From: Candidatus Mesenet endosymbiont of Phosphuga atrata
Lineage (GTDB): Bacteria; Pseudomonadota; Alphaproteobacteria; Rickettsiales; Anaplasmataceae
Direction of reading: 5' to 3'
Length of the DNA stretch: 64,000 nt
Assembly (NCBI RefSeq): GCF_964020175.1
Contig: NZ_OZ026541.1
Location: 682,001-746,000, forward strand
Shown here: positions 36,582-45,999 of the stretch, piece by piece
How the letters are laid out: each line of letters begins with the position of its first letter
Numbering within the stretch: the stretch's first letter is position 1
Made by a program: the position numbers and the translations under genes
Notes under the pieces: model-generated
What the model saw: only the letters and a program-made list of their open reading frames with translations
Databases searched by the model: none
What the model was told of the DNA's origin: nothing

Positions 36582-39500
36582 TTAATTATCTAATAATATA
36601 ATAGATAAATCCTCAAGCCAAATAATAACACATTCTATTTTTTTACTTGAGAAAATATCTTGTACTAAGGTTCTATAGCGAGACATTTGCTGTTTTATTT
36701 CTTTTGATAAAAAAGGGCTGCGGTGTGATTTGTAATCAATAATTGTGACCTTATCCTTAGCAATACAAAGCATATCCAGCCTTACTGACACGACTTCATC
36801 GTCTATCATGCCATTTATTGCAACTTCGGTTTTGCATTCTAAATTTAAAAGATCACTAAATTTTTCATTAAAAGAGATCATTTTATCTGTTATCTCATTT
36901 TGAATATCAACACTGAGGTTCATACTGCTTAAGTAACTTCTTATCCAATCTTCGCGCCTTTCATTTGGCACGCTTGGTAAGTGTTGCAAAACTTTGTGCA
37001 TTATTTTTCCGCGGTCTATTCCTTCTTGAACACGCTCTTCTCTCGCATGTTCAAAATCAGATTTATGTTTTGGTACTTCAGTAGGCTCAATATTAAGATA
37101 GTCACGTTTTCTATAGATTTGTGGATACTTTCCATTGATGCATAGTACCTCCACCTCTTCTTTAAACATTGGATACAAATTAGCATATTTTTTTTCGTAT
37201 ATTCCTTCTTGCATCTTGATTAAGTTGTACCAAGACTTATTATGCACAGGTTCCTTCCCCAAGATATATAGTTCATCTTCAGCTCTTGTCATAGCAACGT
37301 ACAGAAGACGTAGATATTCATTATAGTCTTCCCTGCTTTTTTCTTCTTTGATCTGATTGCAATATGAATTGCTATTTGTACCGCACCAAAACGGTGTTCC
37401 CTCTTCATCAAAGATTATAGCATCATCACTTTTTGGTACAGAAGTTGTATCAACAAGAAAAACTATGGGGGCTTGCAGTCCCTTCGCTTTATGTATGGTC
37501 ATTATTCGTACAGCTTCACGCTCACTGTTTATATCATTTTTTATCTCCGGATTATTTTCTTTCATCCACTCAGTAAAAGACTGTAAGCTCTTATGTTCAA
37601 ACTGAGTGAGAAGGTTTATAAATTCATCAATGACTTCTAAACACTCTGTGCCAAGCCTTGCAACAAACTTTTTCCTATTTTCAAAAGTAAGAACATAAGT
37701 ATAGAGAAAAAGGGGTGAGTAATTATGCGATATGTTAATTAAATTTTCCAAATAAACAGATATTTGTTGATTGTATGCTTTAAGCTGAGTCCATAAGGAT
37801 TTATCTTTGCGATTATAAGCAATATTTAGCAAATCTTCCTCTGTAAAATTAAGTAGTGGTGATTTTAAAACGCAAGCAAGCGCCATATCATTTTCAGGTA
37901 ATAATAAAAACTCAGCCAAGGCAACTAAATCTTGAACAGCTATATAGTCCATGATCTTAAAACAGTCTCGTCCTAGCACTGGTATATTAAATTTCTTAAA
38001 TTCACCGATGAGATAATCTATCAAAATGTTACGCTGCCGTACTAAAATCATTATATCTTTTGCTTCTACATGACGGTTTTTTGCTGGCAATATTCTTCCC
38101 TCCTTAAGCCACTTATTTATTCTGTAAACTAAAGTAGCAGCAAGTATGCGATTTGGATTTTGCTGATTCTGCATACTAGTTTGCAGAGCAACCTGTTTTT
38201 CATTATTTGTTTTTGGTAAAAGTAGCCATATCTCTACATATCCTTGATCATTTTTTCTAAAAGGAATATGTTCTATTCTCTCATCTAAAAAAGATATCTC
38301 CTGCCTAAAATTATTGAATAAAGTATCTACTAATGACAGTATTGGCCCAGTTGAACGGAAAGATTGGCTAAGTTTTAAGGATAGCCAATCTTCTTTATGG
38401 CTTTGTTCTTTTAAATATTCATGCATTGCGTTAAATAATATAGGGTTCGCACCCTGAAACCTATAGATAGACTGCTTTACATCACCAATAATAAAAATTG
38501 TTCGTTTCTCATCTGTTGTGCCTATGCCAGCGAAAAATTCGGCACATAAGTTAATTATTACTTGCCACTGAGTACTGCTATTATCTTGCGCTTCATCAAC
38601 CAATATGTGGTCTATTTTGCTATCTAGATTAAACAATATCCAATCTCTGCTTTTATCATCTGTAATAAGATGCAGTGCTAAAGTTATTACATCATCATAA
38701 TCTAAAAGAGCATTTTTTTTCTTCTCAAGTGAGTATAAAGTGGTGAATCTTTTAAAGAGGTTTAGTAAATTAATAGTTCTGGTAGCTATTTGATAACTAC
38801 CAAGCTCTTCAAAAATTTTCAGTATTATATCTTGTTCTTTTAATATTATTTCCTTTGCTTCGGGAAAATTTTCTAACGTATTTTTTGTGATAATAGATGA
38901 AGCATTCTTTTTTGTAAGTAACTTAGGATCAATCAATATTTTAATTAAGCTATTTAATTTATCTAGCTTATCATCAGCTGGCAGGTTGTACCAGCTCATG
39001 AGTACTGTGCTATATTTTTTATCTCTTTTGCTGCTTTGGTTTAAAATCTCAGCTAGCTTTTTTATGTTCTCTACAGTAGCTTGGGGTATTTCATCACATC
39101 TTTTTGGTGACCCAAGCTTTGAAAATACTTTTTCGACGTCATAAATTCTGTTTTGCAGTAAAGATAAAAATAAATCTTTTAATTTTTCCTCATCAATTTC
39201 AGCAGCAATAAAACTCAGATACTCCTGAGCACTATTATCAGTAAGCAATTCACTTATAACTTTTGTATGCAATCTACTGCAATCATCAAGTGTATAACCT
39301 AAAGCAATACCTGCTTCAGCAGGAAAATTAGAGATTAATTTATAGCAAAAGGCATGTATGGTTTGTATTGTTAAAGATAGGGTAGGTAACTGACCAAAAA
39401 GCTGTCTTGCTTTCAACAGATGAGAATTAAGTGGCTTGCTACCAAACAAGCTAAGTAAAGATTTTATCAGCTGATCATTTGAACACGTCGACCATACTCC

Positions 39501-39686
39501 AAGAACAGCATTAATACGATCTACCATCTCGTTTGCTGCAGCACTTGTGAACGTTAAACAAAGAATATTTTTTTTTCCTGTAAGTAAGAGCTTTAATACT
39601 CTATCTATAAGAATCTTTGTTTTACCTGTACCTGCAGAAGCACTAATCCAAACGGAAAGATTAGGATCAGTGGCAGTTTTATCCAT
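36582..39686 (-). CDS. addA: Double-strand break repair helicase-nuclease AddA
   Basis: This is a 1034-residue UvrD/RecB-type protein. Walker A is SASAGTGKTKILIDR at about residue 16. Helicase motifs include HILVDEAQDNSSTQW (motif II, about 360), IGDVKQSIYRFQGA, and MTIHKAKGLQAPIVF with LLYVAMTRAEDELYI near residues 735-815. The C-terminal nuclease signature VTIIDYKSHRSPFL is at about 985-1000. AddA works with AddB to process DNA ends for recombination; addB is not in the window. The gene is divergent from ispE. Confidence 0.93.
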   Translation of the reverse strand: MDKTATDPNLSVWISASAGTGKTKILIDRVLKLLLTGKKNILCLTFTSAAANEMVDRINAVLGVWSTCSNDQLIKSLLSLFGSKPLNSHLLKARQLFGQLPTLSLTIQTIHAFCYKLISNFPAEAGIALGYTLDDCSRLHTKVISELLTDNSAQEYLSFIAAEIDEEKLKDLFLSLLQNRIYDVEKVFSKLGSPKRCDEIPQATVENIKKLAEILNQSSKRDKKYSTVLMSWYNLPADDKLDKLNSLIKILIDPKLLTKKNASSIITKNTLENFPEAKEIILKEQDIILKIFEELGSYQIATRTINLLNLFKRFTTLYSLEKKKNALLDYDDVITLALHLITDDKSRDWILFNLDSKIDHILVDEAQDNSSTQWQVIINLCAEFFAGIGTTDEKRTIFIIGDVKQSIYRFQGANPILFNAMHEYLKEQSHKEDWLSLKLSQSFRSTGPILSLVDTLFNNFRQEISFLDERIEHIPFRKNDQGYVEIWLLLPKTNNEKQVALQTSMQNQQNPNRILAATLVYRINKWLKEGRILPAKNRHVEAKDIMILVRQRNILIDYLIGEFKKFNIPVLGRDCFKIMDYIAVQDLVALAEFLLLPENDMALACVLKSPLLNFTEEDLLNIAYNRKDKSLWTQLKAYNQQISVYLENLINISHNYSPLFLYTYVLTFENRKKFVARLGTECLEVIDEFINLLTQFEHKSLQSFTEWMKENNPEIKNDINSEREAVRIMTIHKAKGLQAPIVFLVDTTSVPKSDDAIIFDEEGTPFWCGTNSNSYCNQIKEEKSREDYNEYLRLLYVAMTRAEDELYILGKEPVHNKSWYNLIKMQEGIYEKKYANLYPMFKEEVEVLCINGKYPQIYRKRDYLNIEPTEVPKHKSDFEHAREERVQEGIDRGKIMHKVLQHLPSVPNERREDWIRSYLSSMNLSVDIQNEITDKMISFNEKFSDLLNLECKTEVAINGMIDDEVVSVRLDMLCIAKDKVTIIDYKSHRSPFLSKEIKQQMSRYRTLVQDIFSSKKIECVIIWLEDLSIILLDN

Positions 39687-39773
39687 ACATTAGTACTAAA
39701 TAAGCTAAATTTCTATTTTAATAACCAACTAACTGAGCTAACATAAAATTATTTATGTTATAATTAGAGTTAT

Positions 39774-40622
39774 ATGGCAGCTTTCCAAGCTATAGCTCCA
39801 GCAAAAATCAACTTATTTTTGCATATAGTAGGGAAAAAACAAGATAATTATCATTTGCTTGAGACGTTTTTTATCTTTGCTAAGCTTTATGATATCCTTG
39901 AAATCAGAACAGATTATAAAAAATCTATGGTCACTTTTGTGAATGACGATTGTGAAATTAATAGTCGTTATAACACAATTACCAAAGCGATTAATTTACT
40001 CCTTAAGCACACTGCTAGACACGTAGAAATTTCAGTTAGAGTGATTAAAAATATACCTGTTGCTGCAGGTTTAGGTGGCGGTTCATCAGATGCAGGCGCA
40101 GTTATACGTATTTTAGGTAAGTATTGGAACATTGAAAATCAGGTACTAAACGAAGTTGCTGCAAACGTTGGCGCTGACGTTCCAGTAAGTGTAAATTGTG
40201 CTACTGCTTTTGCAAAAGGCACGGGTGATGACTTACACTATTATAAAAATTTTACTATACCAAAAAGCATAGTACTAGTAAATCCAGGCAAGCCTTTAAG
40301 CACTACTAGAGTATTTCAAGAATATAATGGCAATTTTTCTGCACCACTTGATTTTCCTAAAGCAGATACAGTAGACTTAATAGAGCTGATGCACAGCACG
40401 AAAAATGACTTGCAAGAGGTAGCAATTACCATTATTCCTGAAATTGAAGACATTTTATCATTTTTGCAAAAACAAGCAGGTTGCATAATCATGCGTATGT
40501 CTGGCAGTGGAGCAACCTGTTTTGGCATATTTGATAGTGAAAAAAAAGCAAAATCTGCAGCAAATAACGTGCACCACCATCACCCTAATTGGTGGGTGCA
40601 CACTACAAGTTTGATAGTTTAA
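39774..40622 (+). CDS. ispE: 4-diphosphocytidyl-2-C-methyl-D-erythritol kinase
   Basis: This 282-residue GHMP kinase catalyses the ATP-dependent step of the MEP isoprenoid pathway. APAKINLFLHIVGKKQDNYH at the N-terminus, the ATP-binding VAAGLGGGSSDAG at about residues 96-108, and the C-terminal MSGSGATCFGIF are intact. It starts 87 bases from the divergent addA start and converges on a hypothetical gene across a strong hairpin. Confidence 0.96.
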   Translation: MAAFQAIAPAKINLFLHIVGKKQDNYHLLETFFIFAKLYDILEIRTDYKKSMVTFVNDDCEINSRYNTITKAINLLLKHTARHVEISVRVIKNIPVAAGLGGGSSDAGAVIRILGKYWNIENQVLNEVAANVGADVPVSVNCATAFAKGTGDDLHYYKNFTIPKSIVLVNPGKPLSTTRVFQEYNGNFSAPLDFPKADTVDLIELMHSTKNDLQEVAITIIPEIEDILSFLQKQAGCIIMRMSGSGATCFGIFDSEKKAKSAANNVHHHHPNWWVHTTSLIV

Positions 40623-40626
40623 AGAA

Positions 40627-40652
40627 GAGGTTGCTGTTAAAACAGCAACCTC
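40627..40652. terminator. Strong hairpin between convergent genes
   Basis: GAGGTTGCTGTT and AACAGCAACCTC form a perfect 12-bp stem with a two-base nominal loop (effectively four after fraying). It lies five bases after the ispE stop and nine before the stop of the facing gene. On the minus strand it is followed by TTCTTT. It probably ends transcription in both directions. Confidence 0.7.
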
Positions 40653-40660
40653 GTTAGATC

Positions 40661-41656
40661 TTATCTACCTTTGCTAGAAACTACTTGCTCTATTGGTGAT
40701 CTAGAAGCCAGTTCGATAAAGCGTTCATGCTTTCCTTTTAGTTCTTTAATCTTCTCGCCATATTGCTTCCCTGCTTGAGTATCAACTTTTACAATAGGCT
40801 TTGGTGCTATCTTAGGTTTTCCACCAGCAGACTTTAAGTTTACTGTAAGCTGTGAAACATAATTTGGAATTTCTGTTTTTTGGCTATTCCTTATCTTATT
40901 ACCAGCATCAATAACCTTTTGCGATTTTGGTGGAATAGCAGGTTTTTCTCTGATTTGTGCCACTTGTGGCTTAGATAATGTTTCTTCTTGCGCAAATTGA
41001 GGGATAATAGAAAAATTTACGTTTTCATATATACTTTTTTGAACATCTCTTACATCATCAAGTTTTACATTATGATCTTCGTCTTCTTCAACAATAGTTT
41101 CTAAAGTAGATGATCCACTAACCTTTTGCTCAAGAACTTCTTGTTTAGGCTCTGTTTGAGTTGTAACACAAAATTTAGCATCATCTACTTTTACTATACG
41201 CTTATCATCCAACTCTTCGAAATTTTTGCCTTTAAACTTTGCGATAATTTCTTGAAAGAACAGTTTTATTGCTTTAAAAACACCAATGCTTTTAGAATCT
41301 TGGTCTTTTATTTTTTCTCCATATTGCTTTAAAATATCATTTAAACATTTACTCTCTTCTTCACTGAATAATTTAACAATATTGTAAAGCTTTCTCATAC
41401 TCTCATGCTCTTTAGAATTGACACTATTACTATTTGTGTCCACACTTGACTCTCTCTTAAATTTACATTTGAGTAAGTATTTAAGTGCATCAGATACCTC
41501 TTTCAATTCAAATAAAACTTTAACTCTTTCAGGAACAGGTGTTTTTTGTTCTTCTAGAAAATCATATATGTTTTGAAAATGTTTATCTACAAGATCTGAA
41601 ACCTGATTGTTAGTTAACTTTATAGTTTCGTCTTTTAGTTTATTATATCCATTCAT
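40661..41656 (-). CDS. Hypothetical protein with proline-rich C-terminal part
   Basis: This 331-residue protein is not recognised. The N-terminal half is helical and charged, with a possible amphipathic segment FKAIKLFFQEIIAKFKGKNF at about residue 125. The C-terminal half has PxxP-like stretches (REKPAIPPKSQ, GKPKIAPKPIVK) of the kind that bind SH3 domains. There is no signal or clear membrane helix. GGGGGAATAA lies directly before the ATG, the same leader as in the OTU and ankyrin genes. A host-directed role is an inference. Confidence 0.7.
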   Translation of the reverse strand: MNGYNKLKDETIKLTNNQVSDLVDKHFQNIYDFLEEQKTPVPERVKVLFELKEVSDALKYLLKCKFKRESSVDTNSNSVNSKEHESMRKLYNIVKLFSEEESKCLNDILKQYGEKIKDQDSKSIGVFKAIKLFFQEIIAKFKGKNFEELDDKRIVKVDDAKFCVTTQTEPKQEVLEQKVSGSSTLETIVEEDEDHNVKLDDVRDVQKSIYENVNFSIIPQFAQEETLSKPQVAQIREKPAIPPKSQKVIDAGNKIRNSQKTEIPNYVSQLTVNLKSAGGKPKIAPKPIVKVDTQAGKQYGEKIKELKGKHERFIELASRSPIEQVVSSKGR

Positions 41657-41784
41657 TTATTCCCCCATAATTAGTTTAGATATTAACCATATTACTGTAT
41701 AAAGTATTAATTATTGGTTAATATCTTTAATAAAAGGAATAATTTATTTTAAAATTTTATTACTGTAATAAAACTAATATTTAA

Positions 41785-42387
41785 TTATATAGATTTTATC
41801 TCTATCAGTTGAATATTGTTCCAACTGCTGCTGCCATAATTATCAATCGAAGCTGAAAGGTAATCGGTATCAAAACGCACAGGAACGTCAAATTCAAAAT
41901 CGGCAGTGATTAGTGTGCCGCTGCTTGGTGCTGCAATAAATGTTATCTTTCCTGTAGTATAATCTATTAAGTAACCATCTGTTTTTATGGTTCCGTTAAA
42001 GTAGATTTTTATAGTCTCATGGGCAGGTTTTTTAATAACACGCACGTATGCACTACCTCCGCTTTCATACCTTTTTACTAATTGAAAGGTTGTGCTGCTG
42101 CCATCACCAATGCCAATTTTTTGCCCAATGGTTTTATAGTCTGACCAATCTTTAAAACGAAATCCAACGGCTTTGCCACGATGAGCACGAAAAAAGGCAA
42201 TAAGTTCTGATAATTGCTGATCTGACTTAACTCCATAAGCTATGTTATATTTAGCGCGTGCTGCAGACCAGTTAATATTTCGCTGTTCATGGCCATTGTG
42301 AGTTGTGATAATATCAGTTGAAAATTCCGGTCCTCCTGTTGAACCATAAGATATATCTTCTGGAAACCTCATTTCTGTAAATTCCAT
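41785..42387 (-). CDS. DUF2460/TIGR02217 phage or gene-transfer-agent protein
   Basis: This 200-residue protein starts EMRFPEDISYGSTGGPEFST and includes INWSAARAKYNIAYGV, FFRAHRGKAVGFRFKDWSDY and YLIDYTTGKITFIAAPSSGT. These are the landmarks of TIGR02217, which corresponds to ORFg12 of the Rhodobacter-type gene transfer agent. The family is a tail-associated structural protein. The gene has an unusually strong Shine-Dalgarno (AAGGAGGGAG). No other phage or GTA gene adjoins it, so it is a scattered remnant of that cluster, though its ORF is intact. Confidence 0.85.
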   Translation of the reverse strand: MEFTEMRFPEDISYGSTGGPEFSTDIITTHNGHEQRNINWSAARAKYNIAYGVKSDQQLSELIAFFRAHRGKAVGFRFKDWSDYKTIGQKIGIGDGSSTTFQLVKRYESGGSAYVRVIKKPAHETIKIYFNGTIKTDGYLIDYTTGKITFIAAPSSGTLITADFEFDVPVRFDTDYLSASIDNYGSSSWNNIQLIEIKSI

Positions 42388-42516
42388 ACTCCCTCCTTAT
42401 TAATTTTAAATAAGAGTTTATGCTTATTTAAATTTAGGCCGAAGCATAATCAGTTCTCGTTGACTTATAACAAATAGATCATATAATAGTTAATATTTTA
42501 ATGTGATAAAAAGAAT

Positions 42517-43440
42517 ATGGGAAAGTATTTAACAAAAAGAGAGTTTGAATATAAAAGCGATTTGTTCGAAGCATTAGGCATTAAAAAAGAAGATGCTGTA
42601 GGCAAAAACTTTGAGCAGCTATCTCAGTTGATAGGAAAGCAATATAGAACACTATCACTTAAGTGTCATCCTGATAAATTTCAAAATAGTAGTAAAGAAG
42701 TAAAGGATGAAAATGATAAAAAATTTCAGATATTAGATGATGCTAAGAAAAGGTTAAGTAAGTATATCTTACCTTTACAGAAAGAGCAAGGAAGCCTCAT
42801 TATACCATCTGAATATGAAGAATTTCTCTCTATTTTACAATCTAAACATGAATTCTCTCGCAGAGGTAAAATGTATTTACTATATGCATTGAGCTTCTTA
42901 TTTATTTCTCTTCTTAGTTTAGTATCTTACTGTTACTTAATAAGTAAGCTAGTTATCAAATGTCAAAGTATTTCACTAAATTTAAGCAATGCTTCATTCT
43001 ATGGAGCTTTGATTTGCTTCATCGCCTTTCCTATTTCTTTTTTTGCACTCACTTGTTTTGCAGCAAAAGATCTTTCTAAAATAAAAAATAGTGAGGAGTG
43101 CCTAGATCAAGAAGATTTGGTTAATAAGCTTGAAGATAAATTTTCTAAAAAGATGGGGTATAAACCATTAATATTGCTTATGAAATGTCTTCCCACTATG
43201 GCAATAATTCTAACAGCTGCTAGCTTGATAACAGAATCAGCATTAAATAATTTTAAAACTGTAGATACAAAATTACTTATAGGGGTGTCATTATTAATAT
43301 TATCTTTTGGTTTGAAGTGTCTAGCTGATGAAGTATACGAAAGAAAAGTTGTAAACTTAGTTAAAGAAGAAAGAGCAGAAGGAAAATTGGATGAAGCTAG
43401 TATTAAAGGTCCTCTACTTGCAATTGAATATAACGTTTAG
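42517..43440 (+). CDS. J-domain (DnaJ-like) membrane protein, smaller paralogue
   Basis: This 307-residue protein has an N-terminal J domain with HPD at residues 51-53 (LSLKCHPDKFQ). About four membrane helices follow, near residues 120-140, 162-185, 220-240 and 250-268, then a short tail. The opening LTKREFEYKSDLFEALGIKK resembles both the first and the second J-like segments of the protein at 16691-18229, so the two are paralogues. As a type III J protein it would recruit an Hsp70 at a membrane. The substrate is unknown. Confidence 0.75.
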   Translation: MGKYLTKREFEYKSDLFEALGIKKEDAVGKNFEQLSQLIGKQYRTLSLKCHPDKFQNSSKEVKDENDKKFQILDDAKKRLSKYILPLQKEQGSLIIPSEYEEFLSILQSKHEFSRRGKMYLLYALSFLFISLLSLVSYCYLISKLVIKCQSISLNLSNASFYGALICFIAFPISFFALTCFAAKDLSKIKNSEECLDQEDLVNKLEDKFSKKMGYKPLILLMKCLPTMAIILTAASLITESALNNFKTVDTKLLIGVSLLILSFGLKCLADEVYERKVVNLVKEERAEGKLDEASIKGPLLAIEYNV

Positions 43441-43493
43441 CTTGACATGCTACTGTGATTTTGAAAGATAAATCTAAGTTTTAAATATATTTA

Positions 43494-45398
43494 ATGATCA
43501 ACATCACTCTCTTAGATAAAACCCAGCAATATGAAAATGAAGTAAGTGGTTTTGAGCTTTTAAAAGAGTCAGAGGTTAAAAATAAAGCTATTGCTTTAAA
43601 AGTAAACGGCAATTTATGTGATTTATCATGTGCTATTGACTGTGATGCAAAAGTAGAGGTGATAACTGCACAAGATCAGGAAGGCCTTGATATTTTAAGG
43701 CACGATGCTGCGCATATTATGGCGCAAGCAGTGAAGGAGCTTTTTCCCGAAGTGCAAATTACTATCGGTCCAACAATAGAAGATGGTTTTTACTATGATT
43801 TTGCCCTAGAGCCAGGGAAATCTTTCTCTTCAGAAGATTTAGTAGCTATAGAAGAGAAAATGCAGGAAATTATCAAGTCTAATTATAAATTTATTCGTGA
43901 AGTTTGGACGCGCGAAGATGCAATAAATTTCTTTCAGGGTCATGGTGAAAATTACAAGGTTGAAATAATATCTAGTATCCCGGAAGGTGAAAAGCTCACT
44001 GTTTATAGGCAGGGCAGCTTTGTTGATTTATGCCGCGGTCCGCATTCTCCATCAACGGGAAGAGTTAAAGCGTTTAAGCTTATGAAAGTAGCAGGTGCAT
44101 ACTGGCGAGGTGACTCAAATAAACCAATGCTGCAGCGGATATATGGAACTGCATGGCGAGATAAAAATGAATTGCAAGAATATTTAACTCGCCTAGAAGA
44201 GGCAGAAAAAAGAGATCATAGAAAAATAGCTAAAGATATGGATCTGTTTCACATTCAGGATGAAGCCAAAGGCCAAGTCTTTTGGCACGAAAATGGTCTG
44301 ATTGTATATCATGTAATTGAATCTTATATAAGGAAAAAATTAAGAAAAAACGGCTATAATGAAGTTAAAACACCTATTTTAGCAAGTAAAGAACTATGGG
44401 AAAAATCAGGTCATTGGGACAAGTTTCGTGAAAATATGTTTATAGTTAATGAAGATCAAGAAAAACAAATGGCAATAAAGCCAATGAATTGTCCTCTTCA
44501 TATACAGATTTTTAATCAAAAGACGAGGAGCTATCGTGACTTGCCAATGCGTATTGCAGAATTCGGCACCTGTCATCGCAATGAATCATCCGGTTCATTA
44601 CATGGCCTTATGCGTGTCCGCGGTTTTACGCAAGACGATGCACATATTTTTTGCACTGAAGAGCAGATTACTGAGGAGACAAAAAATTTCTGTAATCTTT
44701 TAAAAGAAGTATATGAAGATTTTGGCTTTAAAGATATATCAATAAAATTCTCTGATCGCCCAAATATTCGAGCAGGAAGTGATGAGATATGGGATAAAGC
44801 TGAAGAAGCATTGTTGCGTGCTGCTAAAGATAGTCAGCTAGATTATACTTTAAATCCTGGTGAAGGTGCCTTTTATGGACCAAAATTGGAGTTTGTTTTG
44901 AAAGATACAATTGGTAGAGATTGGCAATGTGGAACATTGCAGGTCGATTTTGTTTTGCCACAAAGGCTTGATGCTTCCTATATTGGGGCTGATGGTCAAA
45001 AACATCGTCCAGTAATGATACACAGGGCAATACTTGGTACGCTTGAGCGTTTTATAGGAATTTTGATTGAGCATTATGCTGGCAAATTGCCTCTGTGGCT
45101 TGCGCCTGTACAATTAACTATAGCAACTATCACTCATGAGTGTAACGAATACGCACTGGAAATTGAACAAAGATTAAAGCAAAAGGGAGTTAGGGTAGAA
45201 GTTGATTTAACTAATGAGAAAATTAATTATAAGATACGCTTGCATAGTTTAAAGAAGGTACCTATATTATGGATCATAGGTAAAAACGAGGTGCTAAAGA
45301 AAGAAGTGTCAATAAGGTATTTAGGTAAAATAGATCAAATTTCTTCATCAGTTGATGAAGCTATCCAATCATTATCGGAGTTAGTAGTTTGCAAATAA
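43494..45398 (+). CDS. thrS: Threonine--tRNA ligase
   Basis: This 634-residue class II synthetase charges tRNA-Thr. It has an N-terminal TGS domain, an editing domain with the [12 protein letters not shown] helix (about residue 72), and a catalytic core. The zinc ligands are the cysteine of [12 protein letters not shown], the histidine of QDDAHIFC and the histidine of [14 protein letters not shown]-terminal anticodon-binding domain follows. The length is normal. The end overlaps infC by ten bases, a common thrS-infC arrangement. Confidence 0.97.
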   Translation: MINITLLDKTQQYENEVSGFELLKESEVKNKAIALKVNGNLCDLSCAIDCDAKVEVITAQDQEGLDILRHDAAHIMAQAVKELFPEVQITIGPTIEDGFYYDFALEPGKSFSSEDLVAIEEKMQEIIKSNYKFIREVWTREDAINFFQGHGENYKVEIISSIPEGEKLTVYRQGSFVDLCRGPHSPSTGRVKAFKLMKVAGAYWRGDSNKPMLQRIYGTAWRDKNELQEYLTRLEEAEKRDHRKIAKDMDLFHIQDEAKGQVFWHENGLIVYHVIESYIRKKLRKNGYNEVKTPILASKELWEKSGHWDKFRENMFIVNEDQEKQMAIKPMNCPLHIQIFNQKTRSYRDLPMRIAEFGTCHRNESSGSLHGLMRVRGFTQDDAHIFCTEEQITEETKNFCNLLKEVYEDFGFKDISIKFSDRPNIRAGSDEIWDKAEEALLRAAKDSQLDYTLNPGEGAFYGPKLEFVLKDTIGRDWQCGTLQVDFVLPQRLDASYIGADGQKHRPVMIHRAILGTLERFIGILIEHYAGKLPLWLAPVQLTIATITHECNEYALEIEQRLKQKGVRVEVDLTNEKINYKIRLHSLKKVPILWIIGKNEVLKKEVSIRYLGKIDQISSSVDEAIQSLSELVVCK

Positions 45399-45919
45399 GG
45401 AAAAATTCCAATACAAACAGAAGTGATCAATATATTACAGCTAAAGAAGTGCGCTTGATTGATCAAAGTGGCAATATGGTTGGAATTGTACCAACCCAAG
45501 ATGCTACAAGACTTGCAAAAGAGGCAGGTTTAGATTTAGTTGTAGTTGCTCCTGACGCTAATCCTCCTGTTTGCAAGATATTGGATTATAGTAAGTATAA
45601 GTATGAAGCTAGAAGGAAAATAAGTGAGGCAAAGAAAAAGCAGAAAATTATAAAAATAAAGGAATTTAAACTCAAACCTAATATAGATCCTCATGATTAT
45701 GATATAAAGTTGAGAAACATATTAAAGCATCTTGAAGAAGGTAATAAAATTAAAGTTAACATGAGGTTTTCTGGCAGAGAGATGAGATTGCAACTACCTA
45801 TACAAAAAGGTAAGGAAATTTTTAATAAGTTGATAAAAGACACTGAAGATATAGTAAAATTAGAATTGCCTCCTAAGATGGATGGAAATCTATTACTAAT
45901 GATCCTTACTGTAAAATGA
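45389..45919 (+). CDS. infC: Translation initiation factor IF-3
   Basis: This 176-residue protein prevents premature subunit joining and proofreads start-codon selection. [20 protein letters not shown] and [15 protein letters not shown] are the N-domain; [20 protein letters not shown] and RFSGREM lie in the C-domain. The only upstream start is TTG at 45389, inside thrS. An ATA at 45395 is a non-canonical alternative. Rare start codons are a known feature of infC autoregulation. Both domains are intact. Confidence 0.95.
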   Translation: MQIRKNSNTNRSDQYITAKEVRLIDQSGNMVGIVPTQDATRLAKEAGLDLVVVAPDANPPVCKILDYSKYKYEARRKISEAKKKQKIIKIKEFKLKPNIDPHDYDIKLRNILKHLEEGNKIKVNMRFSGREMRLQLPIQKGKEIFNKLIKDTEDIVKLELPPKMDGNLLLMILTVK

Positions 45920-45999
45920 ATTTAAATTACAGTAAACAGAGCTTTTGTACATTCCAACTATAAAAGTCCTTAAACTTTCATCAAAAGAATTTCATATAA

